In this document: piece by piece, positions 16,201 through 26,250 of the stretch
How positions within the stretch are numbered: the stretch's first letter is position 1
Layout of the letters: each line of letters begins with the position of its first letter
Source: a virus
Virus record (IMG/VR): IMGVR_UViG_3300025132_000006
Location: 1 to 59,842 of that record
DNA length: 59,842 bases
Direction: 5' to 3' (one strand)
The notes under the pieces: generated by a model
What the model was told of the DNA's origin: nothing
Seen by the model: only the letters and a program-made list of their open reading frames with translations
Database searches by the model: none
Made by a program: the position numbers and the translations under genes

Positions 16201-19200
16201 CTGAAAGAATAGAATCAAAAACAAAAGAGATAGAAGGAGTTGCTGCTTCTGAATTAAAACAAAAAACAGAAGAGTTGTTTGGTAATGCTTTTTCAGATAA
16301 AGATGTTTTAGGTAGGCTAGAAAGTGAAATACTACAAGAGGCAGTAGAAAGAATAGACCTAAAAAATACAGACAGAACTTATACTAAGTCAACTGTTTCT
16401 TTATTGACTAACCCAGAGTTTGCTGGTGGCACTATTAATTCATTAAGAAGTATTAAAGATATTCATGCATTTCTTGACTCTATGGCTAAAAATGGTAAGC
16501 CTACTGAAGAAGTTGATATGTTAAAGCAATTTTATGAAAATTTACATAGAGCTATAGAAAAATCTGAAAGTGGAGTTATAAAATTTAACAAAGAAACTTT
16601 ACCTGTTGATGGTCTTGAAAATAATTTATATCAGGCATTAAGAGAAGCAGAGCATTATTCAAGGCAAAGTTCATTAGATGCTCTTATATATGGTTCTCAA
16701 GAAATATCCAATTCTTTAAATAAATTAGTATTTGATACAACAAAAGAGATAGCAACAATCGTTAATACAGATACAAATATGCCTGAGCAAAATAGAAAAG
16801 AACTATTTGATACATTATTTAAAACTCAAAGACTTGGTCAATCTTTAATAGACCAAATTTCTATTGCAAAACGAGAAGGAAATTTAGTTGCCTTAAATAG
16901 CTTAAATAAAAGAAAAGTAGATTTAGATAAAAGTTTAACAGAGCTTACAAGTAATATTCAAAGTAAAACTGCTCACGAAAGTTATCAACAAGTATTAGCC
17001 GATATGGCTAGGGTTCAAGGTGAAATAAATTCAAAGCCATTAAATCATAGTGAAATTGAAACTATTTTTAATGAAAGATTGCAATATGAAATGAAATCTT
17101 CTAAAGCTCCTTCTATAGAACCTCCGAATACTATATCTTTAAATCAATTTGAATCTAAATATTTTGTAAAAATGAGTGACTACATTTTAATGGAAAGAGC
17201 ATTAAATGAACCAATACAAACTGGTAATAGTGCTATAGATTTATTAATAACTGCAAAAAGAAATATTAAAGTTAATCTCGGTACAGAGAGTGAGTCTATG
17301 GTTGCAGATGCTATGAGAATATTAGATAAGGGTATAGAAAACTTAAAAAATTTACAAGGTAAAAAAGTTTTAGAGCCTAAAGAAATGGTTGATTATATTC
17401 GTAAACCTATGATGGAGTACATAAAAACTCAATTATTTTCTGCTCAAAAACTTGGAATACTTGATAATGAAGCATTTGCAAAAAGATTATTAGAAGTTGA
17501 TAGTGATTTAAATCAGATTATGACTCAAGCATTTTCAACAAAACAGTTAAGAAGTCTTGAATTTCATAAAGGAGGATTCCTTTTAACAAAAGAAACTGTT
17601 CCTAATACAGATAAAACTGGGTTTTTAGCAGTTGAAAAACAATTAGGCATTGAAGGTAGAATGTTTTTATTAAAAAATAGTGGAGTAGATGCTGAAGGCA
17701 ATAGATTTCAAAGAGTTAATAAAGAAATGCGTGAAAATATTGAACTTGCGTTATCTAGTGATGTTGGAGCGACTGTAGTAAATAGAGACGCAGAAGCAGA
17801 TTTTTATAGAACTCAAGACCCTAAAATTATTGAAAAAGATGCAGACTTAGTTTCGAATAAAAGAAAACTTCAATTAATAACAATAGATGAGGGTGTTAAT
17901 TTATTAGTTGAAAATTCTCCAGAAGTAATTGCAAATATTAATGCTAATTATACATGGGATGCCTCATCTAAAGGAAAAAATAGTGAGATAATGCAAACAC
18001 TAGATAGAATTTTAGTGGATGGAAATAACGCAGATAACTTAGCTTTAACAGAGAAATTTAGAAATCCAAATATGAAGGGTGAAGATATAGCTAGTGCAAT
18101 ATTATTAACTAGAGCTATTTCTGATAGTAAAAGTCTTGTTTCTGACTTTTTAAAGAATACTGCAAATGATAAATTATTAAAAGCTGAGTGGAAGCGTCTA
18201 AAGATGTTTGAACATAGAAGTGGCTTTACTGGAACTAAGGATAATGTAAAATTTGTATATGAATTATTAAGAGAAACTGTTCGTGAGGGTATGTTTAAAC
18301 ACCAACACAAGCTTTCTTTAGAAAAATTAGAACAAGTATTTGGCAAGAACGGTGAAACACCTTTGGATTTAGTTGTTATAAATGATGAAACTGGTCCTGT
18401 TGAGGTAAATGGTAAGATGAATTATAATCCATTTGATTATAAACAAGGAGTTGCTGCTAGATTAAAAAAACAACTTCAAGAGCAGCTTGATTTAAAATCA
18501 ATTACCCAAGAACAGTTAAATGAGACTATGGATAAACTAGCAAAAGATAAAAGCGAAGTAGATAGTGTCACATATTTAAATAAAGATACATTTCAAGCTC
18601 TTATGACTTTTCTTGGAGTCAAAGACCAAATGATAGAATATAGACCTGATGGAAGTGCTATAATTAGAGCAGGTGCTATTAAACCAGTAATTACTCATAG
18701 TGAAATTTCAAAAGACGGTAGTTTGTTAGAATTTATTTTAAAAACTTCTTTTCAATATAGTCCGACTGTTGAAGGGATAATGCCTAAAAATGTAAATGGA
18801 ATAGCTTTTAAGAGTGGTGCAAAGAAATTTAAGACTAGACAAGGTAAAGGGGAAATGGTAGATAGTTATATGGCTCCTGATAGAGTTCCTGGAGATATTT
18901 TAAAGAATGCTAGTTTAGATAGAAAATTAGATATGACTTTTGAAAATGTTGATATATCAAATAGCGTTGCTAGTATTCCTTTATCTTCTATAAACCTTAA
19001 ACAAGCCTCTAGTGAACATACTGGCTTAGTAGCTGCTAATACTGGTGTTCATTTTAATAGAAGAGGTATGGAAGGAATGAGGAAATGGACAGGTATTGAT
19101 AGAAAGATGAGCGATTTTGGTAGAACTCAGCAAGAAGTTTGGTTAAATCCATATAAAAGAACTGCTGTTGCAAAAGAATTATTTGGGTATAGTCAAGAGA

Positions 19201-22200
19201 CTGGCGACCCTTTTATGCTAAATACTGGTCTTGACTTTATATTAGAAAATAGAGGTGTGCTTGTTCAAGATTGGATTCAACCAGTTATTGAAAGAAGTTT
19301 AATAAGCCATCATTTAAGTGGTGGGAATATAACTGCTAGAAAAATTTATGAATCTGAGACTGCAGTAATGACTCCAGATTCAGGTGGACTTCAATTACCA
19401 TTTAGAACAAAATTAAATGGGACTAGAGCTGTTCAAAGAATTTTTGGAGGTTCAAGAATATCAACATTCTTAGGAAACAAGCTCGTAAAGTTTGATGGTG
19501 AAGTAAATAGACATAATGACCAAGCTAGTGATACAGCCGCTAATATTGTTAAGTTTTCAGATGGTTTAGAAGGTATATTAGTTCATGGTTTAAATAATAA
19601 AAGCAAGGCAAGTAAAGAAGCTACTTTATATGTAGATGGTTATATGGTTACTCCTGAAGGTAAAATATATGATTTAAGCACAGGCATGAATAAAGAAGTT
19701 ACCTTACCAGAAGCTCAAAGAGTTGAATATATAAATAAACAAAAAGAAGCAAATGAATTAGGTAATCTTTTAAAAGAAAAACTTAATTTAAAAGAAAATG
19801 GAACTGCTACAATGTCTCAAGCTATGGGAGAAGCTGAGAGTGTTAGAAATTCTTTGAAAAAAGGTGATAATAGAGGCATATGGATGGCTTCTATAAGTGT
19901 AAGACAACCTAGAAACCAAGCTGGTGATATGATTGTTGAAAAATTGGAAGGGTTTACTAGAGGTCAAGGCAACGTAAAAGAAACAAATAGTATAGATGCA
20001 ATTCAAACTGCTGATGCTGATTTTGATTTAGATAAAATTACAACGTACACTGCTTCTAATAAAGAAGTATGGGGAGAAGTTGCTAGATTAGCTGGGCATA
20101 CAACATTTAATTCAGATGCTGATATACAGAATTACATAGAAAGAGAATTTTCATCTTTTGATAGCTTTAGAGACCATAATAACAATATTCAAGAAACTGC
20201 TTTTGTTCGCTCTAGGTTTGTAAAACTACATCAAACAATGACTTATTTAAAAAATATGCTTGGTGGGAATAGTATTGCAAATTTTAGATACGGTAAAGAG
20301 TTATACTCTATAAAATTAAAACAAGAAACAAGTGAGTTTTTAAATACAGAAGCAATTTTATCTCAAATGGCTAAAATGTATATAGATGTATATAATAATA
20401 CTCCTCGAATTAATTCTAATTTTGTTAACCATGCAATGAGAAAATTATTTTTTGGCGAGAATGGAATGTTCCAAGTTAAAGTTATAGATAAAGGTAAAGA
20501 ATTAGATAGTGATTTACAACTATGGCATAAAGATGGTACAAATAATCCTTATGGAGATATAAATACTAATTTTATAGACGTTATTCAAGCAATAGAAGGT
20601 AGGTTTATTAGTCCACTTGGTCAATATTTACAATATAACAGAGGAGTTACTCAATTAGATAGTAATTTTCAAAGGTCTTCTAGTATTCAAGATTTTTCTG
20701 GTGCTTATGAAAGAACATTATATTCATTTAATGACAGAGTAAAATGGAATGGGACTGAGTCTAAAACAGATATATTAGATTTAACACCTGGTTTAAAGGC
20801 TGCTCAAGCTTATTTTAGAGACTCTTCTAATCCATATGATATTGGAATGAGAGAAATGAATAATCTTAATGCTAAAAAACATAAGGAAATAAATATTTTT
20901 GAAGGCGATATGGGTAAATTAGTTACTGCTATAGAAGAAGGGGTTATCGATACTGGAGATTATCAACAACAATATAGAAATGCAGTCAATAATGCATATG
21001 ATAAGTTTATAAAGAATCAATTTAATATGGCTGAAGTAACTGCTTTATTAAGAAGACAATATGGAGTAGAGTCGCAAATGAATAGTTTAGAAATGAGATT
21101 TTCTAGAATGAACATTAAAGAGACTCCTGAATATATGGCTTTAGCAAAAAAACAAGAACGACTTTCAGAAGCAGTTGAGGGATTAAGACAAGTTATGGGA
21201 GCTGGGAGAGATTTTGAAATAGCTAAAGGAAATGAATTTTTTGATGAAATAAGATTAAAAAAGAATTTTAAGGAAAAGGAATATGTAAATACATCTAAAG
21301 CACCTATTGTAGTTAGGTCTGGAGATGGAAGCATGAAAGAAATTATTCGTGGAGGAGAAAGAAATCAACAGCGAATAGGGAAGAAAGATAGAGTATTTAA
21401 GCATGGTAGGAGATGGGAGTTTGCATCTGAAACTCAAATAGGGGCAGATATAAATAATATAGCCTTTGGAATGTTGCCATCTTATAATAGAGGTGGTGAT
21501 ACTTCAATAATGAGTGAAGGTCAATTTAAAAAATATCAAGATTGGAGAACTAGGCTTGAAATTAATTTAAGAGAAATTGAGAATAGTTTAACAGATAAAA
21601 GAGGGAGACAAGTAACTATGTTAACCTCTCAAGAAAACTCAATGATAACTGCTCAAAAAATGAGAGAATTGAATAATTTCATTCAAGAATTTAATTTTAA
21701 TGATGGTACAAATATACTTGATAAGTGGGCAATCGTTCATGCATTAATGCAACCAAAGGTAGATAAAAATGTAATGTTAGCAAAGCCAGTTACTGATGGA
21801 AAAGGCGTGAAAGGAATGTCTTTTGGAAATAAAGTATATATGCATAATTATGGTAGAACAGAAAAACTACTATGGGATTATTTAAATGAAGTAAGAAGTA
21901 CACATCACGAAAATTTTAAAGACTCAGGTATTAGTTCAGTAGAAGCAGCTGAGTTTATGAGAGCTATTATACAAAATCAAAAACAAGCATTATTAATACA
22001 TGAAAGACCTTATGGAGATATTAGAATGAATGTTGATGGCTTTTGGACTGAACCATCTAGAATTACTGAAAGCAACCATTTTAAACAAACTAATTTACAT
22101 GCAGAAGTTCATGAATTAGCTAGGTCTGCTAACGAACAAGTAAAAATGGCAGCTAATACTTTAATAAGATATTCAAGAGGAGAAGGTGGATTAGTAGACC

Positions 22201-22427
22201 CAATAACATTATATAAAGCTCAAAGAACTCTTGAAACAGAAGGTAATATACCAGCTGGTGAAACATTTATGATGGTTCAAGCAAAAGAACCAAATGTGGC
22301 TTTTGGGAATATGAACCTAGAAGGAATAAAAAATAATATTAATTATAATAGAAGAACTGGGACAGAAGGTGTTTTAAAAGAAAAACCATCTCAGTACTTA
22401 GAAGATGCGATAAGGTGTTTACAATGA
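13248..22427 (+). CDS. Giant virion protein, candidate two-barrel RNA polymerase (DFDLD motif)
   Basis: The gene takes up 15% of the genome and encodes 3,059 residues. The N-terminus is polar, then residues 115-165 are Gly-rich and hydrophobic (GVGMLAPFGLAGKLVGGVL), as in proteins that cross membranes during ejection. Most of residues 400-1800 is charged helix. Residues 2256-2262 read DADFDLD. About 38 residues earlier lies RQP, the spacing and order of R-x-P to DFDGD in the active-site barrel of cellular beta-prime subunits. crAss-like phage virion RNA polymerases carry the variant DFDID. A Lys-rich FKSGAKKFK at 1854-1862 could be the lysine-bearing first barrel, though this is weak. I see no T7/N4-type polymerase motifs. 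A large polyvalent protein without polymerase activity is the alternative. Confidence 0.45.
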   Translation: MSDINSLLDSLQQSIDEDYRHSITPKPSTTNRSLHKSLDNLQQEELQDRTSIQNQRPTDAPKGTFGSQFIWGVAESAMVAPGLWESLGKQTGIAPNIQEGDIRKSLGGVKWDDATQLGKVGHVFGAGVGMLAPFGLAGKLVGGVLRVGGKVIQGGQALMKSTPFLARAASKELIERVGKVTGKSATTLSKENAKTIVNLAEDVISKPSVLNKIRGLKHHDEIVKGLGQIEMRNVIKNSIPDIADDAVDDISRIAIEAVSHHSVKNAHAILESAARGLMSLGGKRQTGLPTDLLAAYSYDALLGGVFGFGKYAAEQYSKQAWQDETGVLEAGKFIQDTDWWEGANHMLEEGAWLGLLGPVRYIAGGTGSPLITVPRFWNKNPGKVNKIIGGLAKNWKKIDNITPNEARATMQMMDSVSNGAIRHFIDKGKMPIVSKAMEKNPSAWWQYFTKNGDEAIGALNEIRSTFVRNAPRILAGETLKDFAYSLPRMGMGAFTMNLPVIHETWKNAKGMPTGERFKWTAENSFGETWADIGANITVAMLMTRSGRAIRRFDKPASGSAKDTGMQLGISRGEMQTHLTGADRYIKEVQAGLETMGLAPSQRHQLAMRYSQHNEFPGEYGNRLSQAITETDATFKGINEKINERSLTKEEISKLDIEKIESEGRHIDIQEAYKKAAKERNLSSEEIAQWNKDLEIAKAVERFMESELITGEITHKPMSPNEAREYVKDLANTKIDGVSLTSENVMPLLRKARNHAVAKATKESYNEIIMTYKDVAEALGLEVVYDKQRGVIYAPESLQLPMLGRVDVANQKSRDRNAMTESFNHIHKLGIQLGWIKPQKKVSSMTAENLTGEGYDKAVNIFSERLLNLHKYTYGHEHNRESLEGGHSWNDFMMTSDTWHYAYGAGKSYLQRENVKSFLRGDYKNVDSHLGGDEISKFHRELESRIGSNWVEIKDLDKVTSDKNEQNDIRAFITNLNKIYRLGTPSERIESKTKEIEGVAASELKQKTEELFGNAFSDKDVLGRLESEILQEAVERIDLKNTDRTYTKSTVSLLTNPEFAGGTINSLRSIKDIHAFLDSMAKNGKPTEEVDMLKQFYENLHRAIEKSESGVIKFNKETLPVDGLENNLYQALREAEHYSRQSSLDALIYGSQEISNSLNKLVFDTTKEIATIVNTDTNMPEQNRKELFDTLFKTQRLGQSLIDQISIAKREGNLVALNSLNKRKVDLDKSLTELTSNIQSKTAHESYQQVLADMARVQGEINSKPLNHSEIETIFNERLQYEMKSSKAPSIEPPNTISLNQFESKYFVKMSDYILMERALNEPIQTGNSAIDLLITAKRNIKVNLGTESESMVADAMRILDKGIENLKNLQGKKVLEPKEMVDYIRKPMMEYIKTQLFSAQKLGILDNEAFAKRLLEVDSDLNQIMTQAFSTKQLRSLEFHKGGFLLTKETVPNTDKTGFLAVEKQLGIEGRMFLLKNSGVDAEGNRFQRVNKEMRENIELALSSDVGATVVNRDAEADFYRTQDPKIIEKDADLVSNKRKLQLITIDEGVNLLVENSPEVIANINANYTWDASSKGKNSEIMQTLDRILVDGNNADNLALTEKFRNPNMKGEDIASAILLTRAISDSKSLVSDFLKNTANDKLLKAEWKRLKMFEHRSGFTGTKDNVKFVYELLRETVREGMFKHQHKLSLEKLEQVFGKNGETPLDLVVINDETGPVEVNGKMNYNPFDYKQGVAARLKKQLQEQLDLKSITQEQLNETMDKLAKDKSEVDSVTYLNKDTFQALMTFLGVKDQMIEYRPDGSAIIRAGAIKPVITHSEISKDGSLLEFILKTSFQYSPTVEGIMPKNVNGIAFKSGAKKFKTRQGKGEMVDSYMAPDRVPGDILKNASLDRKLDMTFENVDISNSVASIPLSSINLKQASSEHTGLVAANTGVHFNRRGMEGMRKWTGIDRKMSDFGRTQQEVWLNPYKRTAVAKELFGYSQETGDPFMLNTGLDFILENRGVLVQDWIQPVIERSLISHHLSGGNITARKIYESETAVMTPDSGGLQLPFRTKLNGTRAVQRIFGGSRISTFLGNKLVKFDGEVNRHNDQASDTAANIVKFSDGLEGILVHGLNNKSKASKEATLYVDGYMVTPEGKIYDLSTGMNKEVTLPEAQRVEYINKQKEANELGNLLKEKLNLKENGTATMSQAMGEAESVRNSLKKGDNRGIWMASISVRQPRNQAGDMIVEKLEGFTRGQGNVKETNSIDAIQTADADFDLDKITTYTASNKEVWGEVARLAGHTTFNSDADIQNYIEREFSSFDSFRDHNNNIQETAFVRSRFVKLHQTMTYLKNMLGGNSIANFRYGKELYSIKLKQETSEFLNTEAILSQMAKMYIDVYNNTPRINSNFVNHAMRKLFFGENGMFQVKVIDKGKELDSDLQLWHKDGTNNPYGDINTNFIDVIQAIEGRFISPLGQYLQYNRGVTQLDSNFQRSSSIQDFSGAYERTLYSFNDRVKWNGTESKTDILDLTPGLKAAQAYFRDSSNPYDIGMREMNNLNAKKHKEINIFEGDMGKLVTAIEEGVIDTGDYQQQYRNAVNNAYDKFIKNQFNMAEVTALLRRQYGVESQMNSLEMRFSRMNIKETPEYMALAKKQERLSEAVEGLRQVMGAGRDFEIAKGNEFFDEIRLKKNFKEKEYVNTSKAPIVVRSGDGSMKEIIRGGERNQQRIGKKDRVFKHGRRWEFASETQIGADINNIAFGMLPSYNRGGDTSIMSEGQFKKYQDWRTRLEINLREIENSLTDKRGRQVTMLTSQENSMITAQKMRELNNFIQEFNFNDGTNILDKWAIVHALMQPKVDKNVMLAKPVTDGKGVKGMSFGNKVYMHNYGRTEKLLWDYLNEVRSTHHENFKDSGISSVEAAEFMRAIIQNQKQALLIHERPYGDIRMNVDGFWTEPSRITESNHFKQTNLHAEVHELARSANEQVKMAANTLIRYSRGEGGLVDPITLYKAQRTLETEGNIPAGETFMMVQAKEPNVAFGNMNLEGIKNNINYNRRTGTEGVLKEKPSQYLEDAIRCLQ

Positions 22428-25400
22428 GTTGGATTACTTGTAATAAATTATTTAGACGTAAAGGCGGTATGTCTGATTCTAAAAGAAAAAAATTATCTGA
22501 TAGATTGCGTTCAGCAGTTGCGTCATATGAAAGCAATCCAATGTTTATAAAAACTAAGTATGCTAATGATACTGAAACTATGTTGTGGCTTTGGAATAAA
22601 TTTACAAAGAAAGAGTTGGATTTTGATTTTAATCCTATAAAAATGTCTGATGTTAGAAAATTTGAACATGGTATAAAATGGTTTGAAAAAAATCTAACAA
22701 ACAAAGCTAATGGTAAAGGTAAATTTTTTGATATGTTTAAAGTAGGAGATGCTTTAACAAGAAAATTTCCAGAGCTTCAAGCATTTCAAGAAAATCTTTC
22801 TCAAGAGACAGGTCATTATCGTAATGTTACTATTAAAGGCAGTCAACTATCTGACGAAATTGTAAAAGGATGGGTTCACCTTGCTAAACAAAAAGGTGGT
22901 GATGTGAAAAAATTAAGATTATTAGAAGGTAATCTTGAAAAAGAATTATCAAAGCCTAAAAATCTACAAGACAAAACATATATAAATACAACAGAAAAAG
23001 AAATACAAAAATTTCTAAATGAAGAAAGTTCTAGTAGAATTTTTAGAGATTTTAATTTAGTTATGAATGGCTTAGATGTAGAACAACTAAATGTTGGAGG
23101 TGGAGACCGATATGTACACGATGGTAAAGAATATAATAAAGAGCGTTATAACTCAGAAGATATGAAAGTATGGAGAACTATTGATTCCAATATGAAAGAA
23201 ATGAGAACTATGGGTGTCAAAGTTCTAGGGCAATCAATTAATAAAGTTTTAGCAACTGCTAAAATACTTGATAAGAGAGAACAAGGTACAAGGAATTTAG
23301 AAGCTACTGTTAGAAATGCAGTAGATATGATAAAAAGATTAGAGTTCCAATCTGAAGTTGATGCAGGTCCTGGATTAACATCTAAAGAAATGAAATGGTT
23401 TGATGAGTTAAGTGCCTTTGGTTTTAGGAAAGGTGAAGATGCAGCTATATTAAAAAAATATATGCCATTATATGTAATAGGTGCTACTAAGTTATTAAGA
23501 CAAATGTCATTAGAAATGAGAAAGAATACTATTGACAATTCTTCTTTAGACCAAGTATTAAAAGACCAAATTGATGGATTTAGAAGAACTAGTACTAGGA
23601 TTTTAGAAAGAGGTAATATACAAGATGGTAGATATACTATAGACCCAGCTTATTTCTTAAAAAAATATGTTCATGATGTTTCTACATTTAATTTTACAAC
23701 ACACTTAGAAAATAGTTATTGGAAGCACGCAGAAAAACTACTTGATATGCATGCCAAAGCTAAACATGACAACGATAAAGAAGTTATGAATTTAGCTGAA
23801 AGTCTTATTAAACAAATGAATGAGATGAAAGATGTTGTTACTAGCGTAGACCCAAATAACGATACTATGATTAATGATTTAAGTAGATTAATGACATCCG
23901 TTACATATTTAAGACTTATGGGTGGAAACTTAAGGTCTGCTCTTAGAAACGGTACTCAGAGAATATATGAGGTAATGGAGTTTGGAGTTGGTGCTTCATG
24001 GAATGCTAGACAATGGAGAAAAAAAGCTGAAAACCAAGAATTAGTAAATAAACAAGCAAAAAGATTTGGATTAAGTTGGTATGTCAATGAAGGGGCTGGA
24101 TTACTTGGAAGAAGTCGTGATTTACCAATAGAACAAGCAACAAGAGGTGCTATAGCTGAATCTAATAGAGTTCCAGAAGGAATGAAAATAAACGAATTAG
24201 GTGAGATGGTAAAGTCCGATTCAGCAGTTAGGGGTATAACTAAAGGAACTGCAGATGTCGCTTCTTGGGTAGCAGGTAAATTAGGTAAAGCTCATACTAT
24301 AGTAGAGGATTGGAATAGAGCTGGGACATTTGGGACTGCATTCGCATTGCAATATCAAAAAATGCAAGTAGCTCCTAAACCTTGGTTAATGAAAAAGATG
24401 GGTTGGAGAAAGGGTCAAAAGACTCCAAGTGATGATGCAATAGAAAGATTTAGACAAAATAAAGCTGGTAGAATGGCTTATAATTTAACAACAGACTTAC
24501 ATTTTGAATACTCTAAGTGGGCTAAATCAAAAGCATTTGGAGGAGCAAGTGGAATGGCAGGAGCTGCTGGTCAAATAGGTGGACAGTTTATGCATTATAG
24601 ATTATCAATGTTTAATATGATGCAAAGATGGGTAAAAGAAGGTTTACTATCTATGAAGACGGGAGATTTTACAAGTGAAGAAGTTTGGAAACTTGCAAGA
24701 GCTGGAATGATTTTCTATTTAATTGAAGGAATGAGTATGGCTTCAAATATGAATTTAAGTCAATTAGCTCAAAACGATGTTGTAGATACTTTAGAAAAAA
24801 CATGGAATTTCTTTGCATTAGATAGAGATAATCCTGCAGAGAAAAAAGAACTAGACAAAGAGCTGTATGGTCAAGGTGCTTGGTCTTTTGCAGGTCCTAA
24901 TATATTATACGCAGCTAATATTGGCGAAGCAGCTGGTTTTTGGCATTTAGGTGAAAATAGTTATTTTAAGAGTCAAAACATAGTTGAGGGGAATGAAAAT
25001 TTTACTCGACAACAAAAATGGAAATCTAGAGCATTAATCAATAGCCAGCTTGCAAGATTTACTAGTTATACAATGCCACTTCTTGTTAAGAGGGGATTTT
25101 GGGACGCTGCTAGATTTGAACTTGGTCTTATGCCTGATAAAAAATGGAAAAATATGAGGGGTTGGATTGGTCATAATTTTAAAAAAGAAATTCCTTATAA
25201 ATTGAGAAAACAAGTTGCATTAACTGGTATAAGAAAAGATATTCAACGAGGGTTTAAGGATAGAAGTGTTCTTGATACTAGAGATATGTTAACTGATTTA
25301 GATGTTCTACAAGGGAGAATAACTCCATCACAATCTCTGAATCGTAGAAAACGGAGGACTACGAGAGGTGGATATAAAAATCAGAAAAATGTGATGGAGG

Positions 25401-25429
25401 CATTAACATTTATGGAATCTCTTCCTTAG
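22424..25429 (+). CDS. Large internal virion protein
   Basis: The ATG at 22424 overlaps the previous stop as ATGA; a GTG at 22415 would add three residues. The product has 1,001 residues. It is helical and basic, with an Ala/Gly-rich amphipathic segment (GGASGMAGAAGQIGGQFM, about residues 704-721) and a following hydrophobic patch that could touch membrane. The C-terminus is strongly basic (NRRKRRTTRGGYK). It is the last gene of the plus unit, and its stop overlaps the end of a minus-strand gene by four bases. By size and position it should be ejected with the 3,059-residue protein. No domain was recognised. Confidence 0.6.
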   Translation: MSWITCNKLFRRKGGMSDSKRKKLSDRLRSAVASYESNPMFIKTKYANDTETMLWLWNKFTKKELDFDFNPIKMSDVRKFEHGIKWFEKNLTNKANGKGKFFDMFKVGDALTRKFPELQAFQENLSQETGHYRNVTIKGSQLSDEIVKGWVHLAKQKGGDVKKLRLLEGNLEKELSKPKNLQDKTYINTTEKEIQKFLNEESSSRIFRDFNLVMNGLDVEQLNVGGGDRYVHDGKEYNKERYNSEDMKVWRTIDSNMKEMRTMGVKVLGQSINKVLATAKILDKREQGTRNLEATVRNAVDMIKRLEFQSEVDAGPGLTSKEMKWFDELSAFGFRKGEDAAILKKYMPLYVIGATKLLRQMSLEMRKNTIDNSSLDQVLKDQIDGFRRTSTRILERGNIQDGRYTIDPAYFLKKYVHDVSTFNFTTHLENSYWKHAEKLLDMHAKAKHDNDKEVMNLAESLIKQMNEMKDVVTSVDPNNDTMINDLSRLMTSVTYLRLMGGNLRSALRNGTQRIYEVMEFGVGASWNARQWRKKAENQELVNKQAKRFGLSWYVNEGAGLLGRSRDLPIEQATRGAIAESNRVPEGMKINELGEMVKSDSAVRGITKGTADVASWVAGKLGKAHTIVEDWNRAGTFGTAFALQYQKMQVAPKPWLMKKMGWRKGQKTPSDDAIERFRQNKAGRMAYNLTTDLHFEYSKWAKSKAFGGASGMAGAAGQIGGQFMHYRLSMFNMMQRWVKEGLLSMKTGDFTSEEVWKLARAGMIFYLIEGMSMASNMNLSQLAQNDVVDTLEKTWNFFALDRDNPAEKKELDKELYGQGAWSFAGPNILYAANIGEAAGFWHLGENSYFKSQNIVEGNENFTRQQKWKSRALINSQLARFTSYTMPLLVKRGFWDAARFELGLMPDKKWKNMRGWIGHNFKKEIPYKLRKQVALTGIRKDIQRGFKDRSVLDTRDMLTDLDVLQGRITPSQSLNRRKRRTTRGGYKNQKNVMEALTFMESLP

Positions 25430-25602
25430 TCTTTTTTTGTTTCTCTGTTACATAATGTAATAACATATTGAGCTTGTTTTGTAGTCTCAAATATAATATC
25501 TTTGTAATCAACAGCTGATTCTATTGAATTGATATAATTGTTTGCATTATTTAATAATTTTTTTCTATCGTAATCTGATACTTTGTAGTGTAATTTAACC
25601 AT
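25426..25602 (-). CDS. 58-residue protein, last gene of the early operon
   Basis: AAGGAG lies seven bases before the ATG (base 25602), and the start overlaps the resolvase stop. The product is small and mixed-charge (MVKLHYKVSDYDRKKLL...), with no motif. Its 3' end overlaps the convergent plus-strand gene by four bases, so there is no room for a terminator between the two transcription units. It fills what would otherwise look like a 165-bp gap. Confidence 0.65.
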   Translation of the reverse strand: MVKLHYKVSDYDRKKLLNNANNYINSIESAVDYKDIIFETTKQAQYVITLCNRETKKD

Positions 25603-26056
25603 TATCTTTCTCCTTTAAATATCTAGCAATTAAAATAGCATCTGCTGTTGCTAGAGTTACGTTAACCATATAATTACTGGCAATTTCCTTTAACTTTCTT
25701 TTCTTTTTAACGTATTCTTTTGGTATATCATGCTCTTCTTTGTATAAAGTTTGCCACTCTTGAGGTCTAATAAATTGAGGTTCTATATTTAAACAACCTA
25801 ATATTCCTTGCCACATACCATAATTTGTACCAAATGTAAATGCACTTACTTTCCCATCTGTTGGGAATACATTGACCTTTTCAATACAAACTAAAGAATT
25901 GTAGTTTAGTTTACTACACTTGTTTAAGTATTCTCTTATTATATCAGACATTTCTTTTGCAGTTTTTGGACACTTGTATGATTCTATATTGTTTGGATAT
26001 ATTATAGCTACTGCACCATTTTTTCCAGGGTCAATCCCTAAGTATGCTGTTTTCAT
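25595..26056 (-). CDS. RuvC-like Holliday junction resolvase
   Basis: This 153-residue protein has the RNase H-fold signature of RuvC: GIDPGKNGA with Asp9, CIEK with Glu59, and the C-terminal TADAILIA with Asp139 as metal ligands. It should cleave four-way junctions or branched replication intermediates before packaging. Its length matches the phage and bacterial RuvC group. GGAG precedes the start, which overlaps the upstream stop. Together with the helicase, annealing protein and nuclease of the same operon it supports recombination-linked replication. Confidence 0.85.
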   Translation of the reverse strand: MKTAYLGIDPGKNGAVAIIYPNNIESYKCPKTAKEMSDIIREYLNKCSKLNYNSLVCIEKVNVFPTDGKVSAFTFGTNYGMWQGILGCLNIEPQFIRPQEWQTLYKEEHDIPKEYVKKKRKLKEIASNYMVNVTLATADAILIARYLKEKDNG

Positions 26057-26250
26057 ATTATTTCTCCATCAAATTTATCAATTATCATTTTTATTATACC
26101 ACTAGGCTCTATATTGTTTTTTCTTTTGTATAATTTACAACCTTTATCAATAATGTTTTTTGGAATTATTTTCTTAGGTTGAAACCACGAACAGCTACTA
26201 CGACCATCATATAAAAGACAACCGTAGCAACTTTGTGGCTTGTTTTTCAT
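26053..26250 (-). CDS. Small cysteine-rich protein
   Basis: The product has 65 residues with Cys8-x2-Cys11, Cys20 and Cys38, spaced as for one zinc or iron-sulphur site (CYGCLLY, SSCSWF, KGCKLYK). It starts at a TAATG junction with the helicase stop and overlaps the resolvase start. The tight coupling between helicase and resolvase suggests a DNA-transaction accessory role; the family is unknown. Confidence 0.65.
   Translation of the reverse strand: MKNKPQSCYGCLLYDGRSSCSWFQPKKIIPKNIIDKGCKLYKRKNNIEPSGIIKMIIDKFDGEII

Noticed and set aside
17948-18346. Long antisense frames inside the 3,059-residue gene and other large genes
   Set aside because: They lie opposite strongly coding genes, lack ribosome sites and have low-complexity hydrophobic or Ser-rich translations.
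13248-22427. N4-type (T7-like) virion RNA polymerase
   Set aside because: The size fits, but I could not find the T7-family motif set. The only polymerase-like signature is the DxDxD type.
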